Below, in pieces: positions 7,974 to 16,498 of a stretch of DNA of 52,511 nucleotides. The DNA comes from UBA11512 sp964623895. GTDB taxonomy: Bacteria; Bacillota; Clostridia; Oscillospirales; CAG-272. Position 1 is the first letter of the stretch; every line of letters starts with the position of its first letter. Both the position numbers and the translations under genes were made by a program. The stretch spans positions 1 through 52,511 of the forward strand of contig CAZUWA010000007.1 in NCBI GenBank assembly GCA_964623895.1. Direction: 5' to 3'. Under the pieces are notes generated by a model that had not been told where the DNA came from, made no database searches, and saw only the letters and a list, made by a program, of their open reading frames with translations.

Positions 7974-10808
7974 ATGGAACAAAAATATATTACAATCAAA
8001 GGCGCGCGTGTGCACAATCTCAAGAATGTGGATGTGAAGATCCCACGCAATAAATTAGTTGTTTTCACAGGGCTTTCAGGTAGTGGCAAATCTTCTCTGG
8101 CGTTCGACACTCTGTATGCCGAGGGACACCGTCGCTTTGTAGAGAGCCTCTCCTCCTATGCTCGGATGTTTTTGGGACAGATCGACAAACCGGATGTTGA
8201 TGTGATTGAAGGGCTTTCTCCGGCGGTCTCCATCGACCAGAAGACAACATCGAGAAATCCGCGCTCCACGGTCGGCACTGTGACCGAAATTTACGACTAT
8301 TTGCGTCTGCTTTATGCGCGCACAGGTATACCGCATTGTCCCGTTTGCGGCAAGGAAATCGTCAAACGCTCGCTTGACAGCATTGTGTCAGAGATTTGCG
8401 AACTATCGGAAGGAAGCAAGTTTTTGGTGCTTGCACCGATGGTGCTTGATAAAAAAGGCACGCATGAAAAGGTATTTGAGGATGCACGGCGTAAGGGGTA
8501 TTCCCGTGTTCGTGTGGATGGAAGTTTGTATGATCTGAGTGAAAAAATCGAGCCGGACAAGAACCTTCGGCATACCGTTGAGATTGTCATTGATCGTTTG
8601 GTGATGCGGGACAATATCCGTTCGAGACTGACCGATTCGGTGGAGGATGCTCTCAATCTCACCGAAGGCTCAGTGGTCATTTATATTTTGGAAAGCGAAG
8701 AGCGGGAGGCGCGGGAGCTGCGGTTCTCCCAAAGCTTTTCTTGCGAAGAGCATGGCTTTTCGGTTATCGAACTCTCGCCAAGAATGTTTTCCTTTAATAA
8801 TCCCCTTGGTGCTTGCGATTTTTGTGCCGGCATTGGGGAACAGACGGTATTTGCGCCCGAAAAGATCATTCCCGATGATTCGCTGTCATTGAGAGAAGGG
8901 GCTGTGGCAGTCAACGGTTTCAAAACGATTAATGAAGAAACTTACAACGGACCGTTGTTCGAGGCGGTCGGTAAGCAGTACGGCTTTGACTTCGATATGC
9001 CGATCTCCGAATATACTCCCGAAGCCTATCATGTTTTAATGTGGGGAACGACCGAGAAATATAATGTCGCACGCACATACGAGGGCGTTACTCGCTACGG
9101 TTGCGTTCGCTTTGAAGGTCTGGTCAATATGATCAATGCCCGCTATGAAATGGGCAGAAACGAATATTACGAGCAGTTTATTTCACACATCCCCTGCCCG
9201 AAATGCAAAGGCAGACGGTTGAAGGATGAAATTCTTGCTGTAACGGTTGGAGATCTTGGCATTGATCGATTTTGTGATATGAATGTAGAGCGTGCGTTGG
9301 AATTTACCGAAAACCTGAAGATGGACAAAGAGCGGATGATTATTGCCGAAGGAATCTTAAAGGAAGTCAAAGCACGCCTGCGATTTTTACAGAACGTCGG
9401 GCTTGAATATCTGACACTATCGAGAACCGCCGGGAGCCTTTCGGGTGGGGAAGCGCAGCGTATTCGGCTTGCGACACAGATTGGCTCGGCTCTGACGGGA
9501 GTACTCTATGTTCTTGACGAGCCGTCCATTGGGCTTCATCAACGGGACAACGGCAGACTGATCGATGCGCTCAAAAAACTGCGCGACGCCGGAAATTCTG
9601 TTATTGTAGTGGAACATGATGAAGAAACGATGATAGAAAGTGATTTTATCGTTGATATCGGACCGGGTGCGGGCGTCCACGGTGGCGAGATTGTTGCAGC
9701 GTGTACCCCAAAAGAATTGATAAAGGTCAAGAATTCGGTTACTGCCGATTATCTTTCCGGTAAAAAGAGCATTTCCGTTCCTGCAAAGCGGTTTTCAGGA
9801 AACGGAAAATTTCTTCGAGTGTATGGCGCGGAGCAGAATAATCTCAAGAAGGTTGATGTTTCTATTCCGCTCGGATGCCTGACCTGCGTAACAGGAGTTA
9901 GTGGAAGCGGTAAATCTTCGTTGGTCAATGGAATTCTTTACCCTGTACTTGCAAAGGAGCTGAACCGTGCATTTACTTATCCCGGAAAATATCAAAAGAT
10001 TGAAGGCATCGAGTATCTTGACAAAGTCATCTGTATCGATCAATCCCCCATCGGACGCAATCCGCGTTCCAATCCTGCCACATACACCGGACTGTTTGGA
10101 GATATTCGCGACCTGTTTGCGCAGACACCTGACGCCAAGCGTAAGGGTTATGCGCCGGGACGGTTCTCATTTAATGTCAAAGGTGGCAGGTGTGAAGCCT
10201 GTGAAGGGGACGGAGTCAAGAGAATCGAGATGCATTTCTTGCCTGATATTTATGTGCAGTGCGAGCAGTGTAAAGGTAAACGCTACAACAGCGAAACTCT
10301 TGAAGTGCGCTATAAAGGCAAGAATATTTCGGAAGTTCTCGATATGACTGTGGCGGAGGGCGTTGCCTTCTTTGAGGCATTGCCGAAGATCGCGCGTACG
10401 CTGAAGACGCTTGATGATGTTGGACTTGGTTATATTCAGATCGGGCAGGCAGCAACCACTCTTTCGGGTGGGGAAGCGCAAAGAGTCAAATTGGCGACTG
10501 AACTTGCAAAGCGCGGTACCGGCAAAACGATCTATATTCTCGATGAGCCGACGACGGGACTTCATACGGACGATGTTAAGCGGCTGATCGAAATTCTTGC
10601 CAGGCTGACAGCACAAGGGAATACCGTTTTGGTTATCGAGCACAATTTAGATGTCATAAAAACAGCCGATTATATCATTGACCTCGGCCCGGAAGGAGGT
10701 GACCGAGGAGGGACGGTCGTGGCAACGGGGACGCCCGAAGAGGTTGCGGAATGTGAACGATCATTTACCGGACGTTACCTCAAGAAATTGCTTGAGAAAA
10801 AAAGTTGA
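7974..10808 (+). CDS. uvrA: Excinuclease ABC subunit A
   Basis: UvrA is the dimeric ATPase that finds DNA lesions and loads UvrB. It has 944 residues and two ABC modules, with Walker A GLSGSGKS near 33-40 and GVSGSGKS in the second half, and signature motifs SLSGGEAQR and TLSGGEAQR. The C-terminal zinc hook is CEACEGDG...CEQCKGKR. The other zinc segment is CEEHG...GACDFC, where one ligand position carries His in place of the more common Cys. The gene follows uvrB by 4 bases and is expected to share its SOS control. The first downstream promoter is that of secG. Confidence 0.97.
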   Translation: MEQKYITIKGARVHNLKNVDVKIPRNKLVVFTGLSGSGKSSLAFDTLYAEGHRRFVESLSSYARMFLGQIDKPDVDVIEGLSPAVSIDQKTTSRNPRSTVGTVTEIYDYLRLLYARTGIPHCPVCGKEIVKRSLDSIVSEICELSEGSKFLVLAPMVLDKKGTHEKVFEDARRKGYSRVRVDGSLYDLSEKIEPDKNLRHTVEIVIDRLVMRDNIRSRLTDSVEDALNLTEGSVVIYILESEEREARELRFSQSFSCEEHGFSVIELSPRMFSFNNPLGACDFCAGIGEQTVFAPEKIIPDDSLSLREGAVAVNGFKTINEETYNGPLFEAVGKQYGFDFDMPISEYTPEAYHVLMWGTTEKYNVARTYEGVTRYGCVRFEGLVNMINARYEMGRNEYYEQFISHIPCPKCKGRRLKDEILAVTVGDLGIDRFCDMNVERALEFTENLKMDKERMIIAEGILKEVKARLRFLQNVGLEYLTLSRTAGSLSGGEAQRIRLATQIGSALTGVLYVLDEPSIGLHQRDNGRLIDALKKLRDAGNSVIVVEHDEETMIESDFIVDIGPGAGVHGGEIVAACTPKELIKVKNSVTADYLSGKKSISVPAKRFSGNGKFLRVYGAEQNNLKKVDVSIPLGCLTCVTGVSGSGKSSLVNGILYPVLAKELNRAFTYPGKYQKIEGIEYLDKVICIDQSPIGRNPRSNPATYTGLFGDIRDLFAQTPDAKRKGYAPGRFSFNVKGGRCEACEGDGVKRIEMHFLPDIYVQCEQCKGKRYNSETLEVRYKGKNISEVLDMTVAEGVAFFEALPKIARTLKTLDDVGLGYIQIGQAATTLSGGEAQRVKLATELAKRGTGKTIYILDEPTTGLHTDDVKRLIEILARLTAQGNTVLVIEHNLDVIKTADYIIDLGPEGGDRGGTVVATGTPEEVAECERSFTGRYLKKLLEKKS

Positions 10809-10836
10809 AAAAACACAAAAAAATTCAAAAAACATC

Positions 10837-10865
10837 TTGCATTTCCGATTGAACTATGGTATAAT
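10837..10865 (+). promoter_or_regulatory. Promoter of secG
   Basis: TTGCAT (10837-10842), 17-base spacer, perfect TATAAT (10860-10865), about 91 bases before the secG ATG. Confidence 0.6.
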
Positions 10866-10956
10866 CCCAATATGTGACCAATGAATATATTTCGGAGCCG
10901 CCGCTTTAAAGTTTGTCCTGTGCGTGCGACCGTTGAAAGAAAGGATTTTATTTACT

Positions 10957-11367
10957 ATGACAGTAGCACAAATTATTATCGGAGCAATTCTTCTGGTTGC
11001 GGCTGTGTTTCTTGTGATTGCAGTGTTGATGCAGGAGGGAAAATCCAATCGTTTGAGTGGCGCGATCGCCGGCGGTGCGGATACAATGTTCGGCAAGACC
11101 AAGGGCAAGAAGATTTCTGACACCCTTTCCAAAGTTACTACTGTGGTTTCCATCGTTTTTGTGATCATTGTTCTTTCGCTTTCCGTTCTTACTAGCAGTG
11201 ACAATGTTTACCTGCCGGATGTTGACGATACCGGAACATCTGCTGATGCGTCCAAGACCGAGGAGCCTGCTACAGAAAGTGCGTCTGCGGAAGAAAACAC
11301 GCCTACTGTGAGTACACCTGCAGAGAGTCAGCCGACTGAATCTGTGACACCGTCTGCCGAGGCATGA
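10957..11367 (+). CDS. secG: Preprotein translocase subunit SecG, with extended tail
   Basis: SecG is the small membrane partner of SecY/SecE in the secretion channel. The ATG at 10957 gives MTVAQIIIGAILL, the usual SecG N-terminus; an in-frame ATG 11 codons upstream is less likely. Two transmembrane helices lie at about 3-25 and 54-75. The cytoplasmic loop has the family features LMQEGKSNRLSGAIAGGADTMF (about 26-47). Unlike the usual SecG of about 75 residues, this 136-residue protein has a Ser/Thr/Glu/Pro-rich tail of about 55 residues, low in complexity and presumably outside the membrane. The gene stands alone; the usual downstream partners rnr and smpB are absent. Confidence 0.9.
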   Translation: MTVAQIIIGAILLVAAVFLVIAVLMQEGKSNRLSGAIAGGADTMFGKTKGKKISDTLSKVTTVVSIVFVIIVLSLSVLTSSDNVYLPDVDDTGTSADASKTEEPATESASAEENTPTVSTPAESQPTESVTPSAEA

Positions 11368-11384
11368 CAAAAAATGTAAGGATT

Positions 11385-11416
11385 TACGCTCAAGGAGTTC
11401 TTGGGCGTATTTTTTT
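11385..11416 (+). terminator. Terminator of secG
   Basis: TACGCTCAAG (11385-11394), loop GAGTT, CTTGGGCGTA (11400-11409), followed by seven T. A classic intrinsic terminator. Confidence 0.85.
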
Positions 11417-11464
11417 CGGAAGATCGGAGGGAATATTCAACTATTAAAAAATATCAATTCGATT

Positions 11465-11505
11465 AAAGACTGTTGCAAACGTAAAACACGCTTGCAACAG
11501 TCTTT
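11465..11505. terminator. 14-bp hairpin between converging genes
   Basis: AAAGACTGTTGCAA (11465-11478) pairs perfectly with TTGCAACAGTCTTT (11492-11505). The plus strand continues with TT. The hairpin abuts the stop codon of the leftward gene at 11506 and probably ends transcription in both directions. Confidence 0.75.
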
Positions 11506-11943
11506 TTAAAGAAATCCTTTCATTTTGTCGATCGTTCCTCTTTCAAAATCGGAAAGATGTTTCATCAATGTTCTTGCCTTGTCCTCTGCTTCCGGATGGT
11601 TGTTTAATTCTCTTTCGGCGTTGACGATGCCCATAGCAGAACCGGTGATCAGCATTTCTGCAACATGGCTGTCGGTGTTGTTCATTAAAAGGCTCATCGA
11701 CAGACCTACATCTGTTCGTATTCGTTCCGCTTTGGAAAGACCGCTTACCTTGATGCCGCGCTCGATTAGGCTGTTTTCCGCTTCTTTGGAAATAGCAGCA
11801 TACATTGCGTTTTGCGTGTGCAGAGCATCAGACAGTGCATTTCCGCGGTTGGTCTTTAAAAGGTGTTTGGTTGTGCCTTCTCCCATCGAGGCGTTTTTTA
11901 ATATTTGATGGTACAGCGCGACTGTTTGATCGTGTCTTTTCAT
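11506..11943 (-). CDS. Conserved-looking helical protein of unknown function
   Basis: A 145-residue soluble protein that I do not recognise with certainty. It lacks a signal peptide and membrane segments and appears almost entirely alpha-helical, with heptad-like stretches at about 35-60 and 85-140, few prolines and many Met, His and Glu residues. The overall look is of a four-helix bundle, possibly ferritin-like, but a clear di-iron ExxH pattern is not evident, so no metal function is claimed. Translation probably starts at the ATG at 11943, preceded by AAGGAAAC repeats that may serve as ribosome site. It converges on secG and is followed by a shared terminator hairpin. Confidence 0.6.
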   Translation of the reverse strand: MKRHDQTVALYHQILKNASMGEGTTKHLLKTNRGNALSDALHTQNAMYAAISKEAENSLIERGIKVSGLSKAERIRTDVGLSMSLLMNNTDSHVAEMLITGSAMGIVNAERELNNHPEAEDKARTLMKHLSDFERGTIDKMKGFL

Positions 11944-11952
11944 AGTTGTTTT

Positions 11953-11976
11953 GTTTCCTTGTTTCCTTGTTTCCTT
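11953..11976. repeat. Three tandem copies of GTTTCCTT
   Basis: Three perfect 8-base copies in the leader of the leftward gene ending at 11506. On the gene strand they read AAGGAAAC, so each copy contains a ribosome-site-like AAGGA. Copy number could vary by slippage and tune translation; that is inference. Confidence 0.6.
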
Positions 11977-12087
11977 GTTTTTGTTCTTCGAAAACAGTAT
12001 TTCCTCAAAAACATTTTCTGAAAACAGGGAAATGGAGGAAAGCGGAGAAACAGAGGATTTATTGCAGATTTCTGTCTCGTTTACCGT

Positions 12088-12363
12088 TCAATCTTCCTGC
12101 TTTTCGACATTATCTTCACCCGATTCTTCTGTTGTCGTAGCTTTTTCCTCTTCCATTTGCTCTTTTAGGTTTTCTTCGTATTTTTTGATCATTTCTTCGT
12201 CATCCGCTTTGATTTTGTTGCCCCAGCGGTTGACGAACCACAGACCGATACCGAAGGCGATGACGATCAGAGCGTAGCCGACGTTTTTTATGACAAAATC
12301 GATGCCGCCTGCGGATACGGCAGATTGTTCCGATGCCCAAAGGATGATTTGATATAATTTCAT
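12088..12363 (-). CDS. Small single-span membrane protein, acidic tail
   Basis: A 91-residue protein starting at the ATG at 12363 (AAGGAAG upstream; a start 6 codons earlier is less likely). One hydrophobic helix covers about 27-45 (VGYALIVIAFGIGLWFVNRW), followed by a charged helical segment with EEMIKKYEENLKEQMEEEK and an unstructured acidic tail. No known domain is recognised. The topology suggests an N-out, C-in membrane protein with a cytoplasmic coiled tail. The neighbouring small leftward genes have no evident functional link. Confidence 0.55.
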   Translation of the reverse strand: MKLYQIILWASEQSAVSAGGIDFVIKNVGYALIVIAFGIGLWFVNRWGNKIKADDEEMIKKYEENLKEQMEEEKATTTEESGEDNVEKQED

Positions 12364-12451
12364 TCCACTCTTCCTTTCCAAGTGTTATAATATGTGATAA
12401 ATCAATTGGTTACACCACATTGTACCATCCAAAAGGCAAACTGTCAATCGT

Positions 12452-12664
12452 TCATTTTAAATAATTTGCGCGGTATTCGGCATTGATCTCGGCAATTTCC
12501 TTTCTTCCCTCGATATAATCTTTGTACATTTCAAACGGATCGCCGGCGCCGTGGTGGCAAGAAGCACAGTGATCGCATCCGCTGTTGCATGCAAGGGCGT
12601 TTAAAACGATGCGTTCTCGCTCTTCCTTAGTGGTGTCTTTGATAAGAATACTTTTCTTTTTCAC
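12452..12664 (-). CDS. Small Cys-rich protein with CxxxCxxCxxC motif
   Basis: A 70-residue soluble peptide beginning at a GTG with AGGAGG about 8 bases upstream, so it is very likely translated. Cysteines C26, C30, C33 and C36 form CNSGCDHCASC, followed by HHGAGDPFEMYKDYIEGRKEI. The compact Cys cluster with two adjacent His suggests a bound zinc or iron-sulfur centre. No transmembrane segment or signal is present. I do not know a functional assignment. It is separated by about 140 bases from the divergent T-box promoter. Confidence 0.6.
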   Translation of the reverse strand: MKKKSILIKDTTKEERERIVLNALACNSGCDHCASCHHGAGDPFEMYKDYIEGRKEIAEINAEYRANYLK

Positions 12665-12804
12665 GGATCATTTCCTCCTTTTTCTTTTTATTTTTTCCGA
12701 ACACATACTCTTCTATACAAAACAGGTGCGTGCCTTGATATTTGATAGTTAGGATTGTGATAAAAACACGAAAGAAAATACCCATTTTTCTGCCAAAATA
12801 GATA

Positions 12805-12833
12805 TTGACAACTGTTGGTATTCGTGATATAAT
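12805..12833 (+). promoter_or_regulatory. Promoter of the ilv-leu operon
   Basis: TTGACA (12805-12810), 17-base spacer, TATAAT (12828-12833): full consensus in both boxes. The transcript would begin about 12840, just before the T-box leader. Nothing else coding is seen from 12665 to 13161. Confidence 0.85.
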
Positions 12834-12839
12834 ACAAGA

Positions 12840-13114
12840 AATTGTATTTTAACTTTGAAAATGCGTTGAAGAAATTAGGTGTCTGTCGGAAGAATACAGA
12901 GAGCCGGAGGTTGCTGCGATCCGGTTTCTGAAAACAGAACACCGTCTCCTTTCCGAGCAGGATTCCCGAATCAGCAGTAAGGAATTTCGGCGGCTCCCGT
13001 TACAGAGCAAAAGACCATAAGGTTTTTAGAGATGTGCCGTAGTTCGGCATGAAGATGGGTGGTACCGCGAGAATTTTTTCGCCCCTGATGTAGTAGTTTA
13101 CGTCGGGGCGTTTT
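12840..13114 (+). promoter_or_regulatory. T-box leader controlling the ilv-leu operon
   Basis: T-box leaders sense uncharged tRNA and let transcription continue when it binds. Visible parts are the Stem I distal arm (AGAGAGCCGGAGGTTGCTGC, then CCGG, around 12896-12925), the T-box core GATGGGTGGTACCGCG at 13054-13069, and the terminator at 13080-13114. The core sequence pairs with the tRNA acceptor end and forms the antiterminator. The specifier codon cannot be fixed by eye: the stretch GTCTCC after ACACC offers GUC (Val) or CUC (Leu). The operon content makes a branched-chain tRNA the expected ligand. Confidence 0.92.
13080..13114 (+). terminator. T-box terminator
   Basis: CGCCCC (13080-13085) pairs with GGGGCG (13105-13110), with further imperfect pairs inside; TTTT follows. 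Mutually exclusive with the antiterminator formed by the T-box core. Confidence 0.85.
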
Positions 13115-13161
13115 CTGTTTTTAAAGGAAGGATACATGTTATCTGTAAGTGAGGAAAATAT

Positions 13162-14865
13162 ATGCAATTATCCGGCGCGAAGATTGTGATCGAATGTTTG
13201 AAAGAGCAGGGCGTGGATGTCGTATTTGGCTATCCCGGCGGAACGATCTTAAACATATACGACGAACTGTATAAGGACAAGACCATCAAACACATTTTGA
13301 CTGCCCACGAACAGGGCGCTTCCCATGCTGCGGACGGTTATGCGCGTTCGACCGGGAAGGTGGGCGTTTGCTTTGCCACTTCCGGCCCGGGTGCGACCAA
13401 TCTGACGACCGGCATTGCCACGGCGTATCTGGATAGTTCTCCGATTGTTGCCATTACCTGTAATGTCAGTGAAAACCTGATCGGCAAAGATTCTTTCCAA
13501 GAGGTGGATATCTTAGGTGTGACCATGCCGATCACCAAATGCAATTTTTTGGCAAACGATGTTAATAAACTGGCAGATACCATTAGAGAAGCATTCGCCA
13601 TAGCCAGAGGCGGGCGCCCCGGCCCAGTGCTTATTGACATTCCCAAAAATGTGACTGCCGAGATGGCGGAATACATCCCGCTTGACCGCTCTGAGCACGG
13701 CTATTCCGGATCTCTTGGGCAACTCATTAAGAGAGCATCGCACGATCTGGAGATCCTCGAACCGGACAGCAATGATGTGGATATTCTTGTGGAGATGATC
13801 AATCGTTCCCAAAAACCGATGATCATTTGCGGCGGCGGCGTAGTACGCGGTAGAGCGGATAAAGAATTCAATGAATTTGCTACGAAGATCGACGCGCCGG
13901 TGGCGGTGACTGTCATGGGCGCGGGTGGCATCAAGGGCAGAAACAAGTTGGTGACCGGCATGATCGGAATGCACGGAACACAAGCGTCAAATATGGCGGT
14001 GGATAATTGTGACCTGCTTATTGCCGTCGGTTGCCGTTTTTCCGACCGCGTGGCGCTTGATCCTGAGAGTTTTGCAAGTCAGGCGGAAGTTGTTCAGATC
14101 GATATCGATCGCGCGGAGATCAATAAAAATGTGCTGACAGATCACCATATCATCGGAGATGCGGCGGTGGTTTTAAAGATGCTCAACGAGCGATTGACTC
14201 AGAAAAACCACACTGAATGGAAAAAATATGTTTTTTCATTCAAAACCGAAACAGAATACGACACATCCGGCGAAACACTGACGCCCAAACAAATTTCAGA
14301 GGTGGTGGCAAGACTGCTTCCTGAAGATACCATCGTTTCTACCGACGTCGGACAGCATCAGATGTGGGTGGTGCAACACTTCCATTACGATTACCCGGGA
14401 CAACTTCTTACCTCCGGTGGCTTTGGTACAATGGGATTTGGACTCGGTGCTGCGATCGGTGCAAAGGTCGGTAATCCCGATAAAACAGTCATTCATGTCA
14501 CGGGCGATGGCGGTTTCAGAATGAATTGCAACGAACTGTGCACAGAGGAACACTATGACCTGCCGATCATTACTTTAATCTACGACAACCGCACGCTTGG
14601 TATGGTGCATCAGTGGCAGACGTTGATCTATGGCAAACGTTACTCCGAGACAGACCTTGACAGAGGTCCGGATTTCGTCAAATTGGCAGATGCTTACGGT
14701 TTGAAGGGCGTGAAGGTCAAGAATGTGACGGAATTGGAAGAAGCGTTGAAGGATGCTATGACTTGCGGTAAGGGGTATGTGATCGACTGTATGATCGATA
14801 CTGACGAAATGGTTCGCCCGATGGTACCGGGTGGTGGAAAGATCACCAATTTCTTAGTGGATTGA
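13162..14865 (+). CDS. ilvB: Acetolactate synthase, catalytic subunit
   Basis: This thiamine-diphosphate enzyme condenses pyruvate with pyruvate (Val/Leu branch) or 2-oxobutyrate (Ile branch). It has 567 residues and the three domains of the family. The catalytic Glu is E50 (TAHEQGASHAADGYAR). The ThDP/Mg motif is HVTGDGGFRMN...DNRTLGMVHQWQ in the C-terminal domain, and the FAD-binding middle domain carries MGAGGIKGRNKLVTGMIGMHG. Start ATG after GAGGAAAATAT. It is first in the operon behind the T-box leader, with its regulatory subunit encoded 13 bases downstream. Confidence 0.97.
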   Translation: MQLSGAKIVIECLKEQGVDVVFGYPGGTILNIYDELYKDKTIKHILTAHEQGASHAADGYARSTGKVGVCFATSGPGATNLTTGIATAYLDSSPIVAITCNVSENLIGKDSFQEVDILGVTMPITKCNFLANDVNKLADTIREAFAIARGGRPGPVLIDIPKNVTAEMAEYIPLDRSEHGYSGSLGQLIKRASHDLEILEPDSNDVDILVEMINRSQKPMIICGGGVVRGRADKEFNEFATKIDAPVAVTVMGAGGIKGRNKLVTGMIGMHGTQASNMAVDNCDLLIAVGCRFSDRVALDPESFASQAEVVQIDIDRAEINKNVLTDHHIIGDAAVVLKMLNERLTQKNHTEWKKYVFSFKTETEYDTSGETLTPKQISEVVARLLPEDTIVSTDVGQHQMWVVQHFHYDYPGQLLTSGGFGTMGFGLGAAIGAKVGNPDKTVIHVTGDGGFRMNCNELCTEEHYDLPIITLIYDNRTLGMVHQWQTLIYGKRYSETDLDRGPDFVKLADAYGLKGVKVKNVTELEEALKDAMTCGKGYVIDCMIDTDEMVRPMVPGGGKITNFLVD

Positions 14866-14878
14866 GGAGGAACGGCAG

Positions 14879-15448
14879 ATGGCAAAACAGCAATATGATA
14901 CCGTTACTACAAGACACACCATATCGGTATTGGTGGACAATGAGGCGGGTGTTCTTTCCCTTGTTTCAAGGATGTTTTCAAGAAAAGGCTATAACATCGA
15001 ATCGCTCGCGGTGGGTGCGACAGACGACCCCAAGATCTCGAGAATTACCATTGAGGTGTTGGCGGACGAGAGACGGATCATTCTTCTTTGTAATCAGTTG
15101 CGCAAGTTGATCTGTGTGCATTCTTTGAAACTGCTTACTTCCGAGCAATTCATCCGCAGAGAACTGATTATGATCAAAGTCAAGGCTGACACAAGCGAAG
15201 CATGTAACCGAATTATTCAGTGCGCAAACATTTTTAGAGCATCGATCATTGACGTATCGATTACGACGATGACCATTGCAATGATTGGCGAAGAATCGAA
15301 GACTGCGGCATTTGAAAATCTGATCAAAGAATTCGGGATTCTTGAACTGGTGCGTACCGGTATGGTAGCACTTGAAAGAGGTAGAGATACTATTTACGAT
15401 GAAACAAAAGAAAAAGGAGAATTCAATTATGGCAAAAATGTATTATGA
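14879..15448 (+). CDS. ilvN: Acetolactate synthase, regulatory small subunit
   Basis: IlvN binds IlvB, raises its activity and confers feedback inhibition by valine. The N-terminal ACT domain starts at HTISVLVDNEAGVLSLVSRMFSRKGYNIESL (residues 12-42), the classic effector-binding segment. A second ACT-like domain follows (ELIMIKVKADTSEACNRI). The protein has 189 residues; the last roughly 20, after MVALERG, look like an extension that arises because the frame runs 20 bases into ilvC. Start ATG with GAGGAGG upstream. Translational coupling with ilvC is likely. Confidence 0.95.
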   Translation: MAKQQYDTVTTRHTISVLVDNEAGVLSLVSRMFSRKGYNIESLAVGATDDPKISRITIEVLADERRIILLCNQLRKLICVHSLKLLTSEQFIRRELIMIKVKADTSEACNRIIQCANIFRASIIDVSITTMTIAMIGEESKTAAFENLIKEFGILELVRTGMVALERGRDTIYDETKEKGEFNYGKNVL

Positions 15449-16448
15449 AAAAGATTGTGACTTGTCTGCGTTGGACGGCAAAAAGATCGCGATCATCGGC
15501 TACGGCTCGCAAGGACATGCACACGCCTTAAACTTAAGAGACTCCGGGTGCGATGTGATCATCGGTCTGCGCAAGGGTGGAAAATCTTGGCCTGTTGCGG
15601 AAAAGGACGGCTTTGAAGTTCTGACTGTTCCGGAAGCAACCAAGAAAGCAGACATCATTATGATCCTGATCAACGACGAAAAACAAGCTGATATGTACAA
15701 GCAGGATGTTGCGCCCTACCTTACCGCAGGAAAGGCGATCGCTTTCGCACACGGCTTCAACATTCGCTATAAGCAGATCGTTCCTCCTGCTGACGTTGAT
15801 GTTTTCATGGCGGCGCCCAAAGGTCCCGGTCACACTGTTCGTTCGCAGTATGTAGCAGGAAAAGGCGTTCCTTGCTTGATTGCTGTAGAGCAGGATGCCA
15901 CCGGAAAATGCTATGATATTGCGTTGGCATATATCGCGGGCATAGGTGGAGCAAGAGCTGGTATTATGGAGACCACCATGCACGATGAGACCGAGACAGA
16001 CTTGTTCGGTGAACAGTGCGTTCTTTGCGGCGGTGTGGTAGATCTGATGAAGTGTGGTTTTGAAACGCTTGTAGAAGCGGGTTATGAGCCGGAAAACGCG
16101 TACTTTGAGTGCATTCATGAGATGAAGCTGATTGTTGACTTGATTAACAAGGGCGGTATTGCGGCAATGAACTATTCAATTTCCGATACCGCAGAGTACG
16201 GAGAGTATGTTTCCGGTCCGAGAGTGCTTCCTTATGAGCAGACAAAAGCGAATATGAAAGCGGTTCTGAGCGATATTCAGGATGGCACCTTCGCCGGCAA
16301 GTGGATCGCTGAGAACAAAAACGGAAGATGCTTCTTTAACTCCAAGAGAGAAGCGCTGGCAAAGCATCCGATGGAAGTCGTTGGCAAGCAACTGCGTGAC
16401 CAGATGCTTTGGAAGAACGACACCGATCTCGACAAGGCTTCGAACTAA
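15429..16448 (+). CDS. ilvC: Ketol-acid reductoisomerase (NADP+)
   Basis: IlvC isomerises and reduces acetolactate or acetohydroxybutyrate to the dihydroxy acid. The ATG at 15429 with AAGGAGA upstream gives a 339-residue class I enzyme (MAKMYYEKDCDLSALDG). The nucleotide site is IGYGSQGHAHALNLRDSG near 22-39. The Mg-binding acid cluster lies in METTMHDETETDLFGEQCVLCGG (about 179-201) and the second metal segment has EMKLIVDLI. The start overlaps the end of ilvN by 20 bases. A strong hairpin at 16463-16498 follows the stop. Confidence 0.97.
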   Translation: MAKMYYEKDCDLSALDGKKIAIIGYGSQGHAHALNLRDSGCDVIIGLRKGGKSWPVAEKDGFEVLTVPEATKKADIIMILINDEKQADMYKQDVAPYLTAGKAIAFAHGFNIRYKQIVPPADVDVFMAAPKGPGHTVRSQYVAGKGVPCLIAVEQDATGKCYDIALAYIAGIGGARAGIMETTMHDETETDLFGEQCVLCGGVVDLMKCGFETLVEAGYEPENAYFECIHEMKLIVDLINKGGIAAMNYSISDTAEYGEYVSGPRVLPYEQTKANMKAVLSDIQDGTFAGKWIAENKNGRCFFNSKREALAKHPMEVVGKQLRDQMLWKNDTDLDKASN

Positions 16449-16462
16449 AACAAAATCTCTCA

Positions 16463-16498
16463 GGTGGGAAGATCTTTCGGAAAAAAGATCTTCCCACC
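16463..16498 (+). other. Perfect 15-bp hairpin between ilvC and ilvD
   Basis: GGTGGGAAGATCTTT (16463-16477), loop CGGAAA, AAAGATCTTCCCACC (16484-16498). There is no T tract, so this is not a standard terminator. Inside a long operon such a structure usually protects the upstream message end or marks an RNase processing point. It lies 57 bases before the ilvD start. Confidence 0.75.

Noticed and set aside
11953..11976. CRISPR-like repeat
   Set aside because: Units are only 8 bases, without spacers.
16463..16498. Terminator splitting the ilv operon
   Set aside because: No T tract on either side, and the operon genes continue directly.
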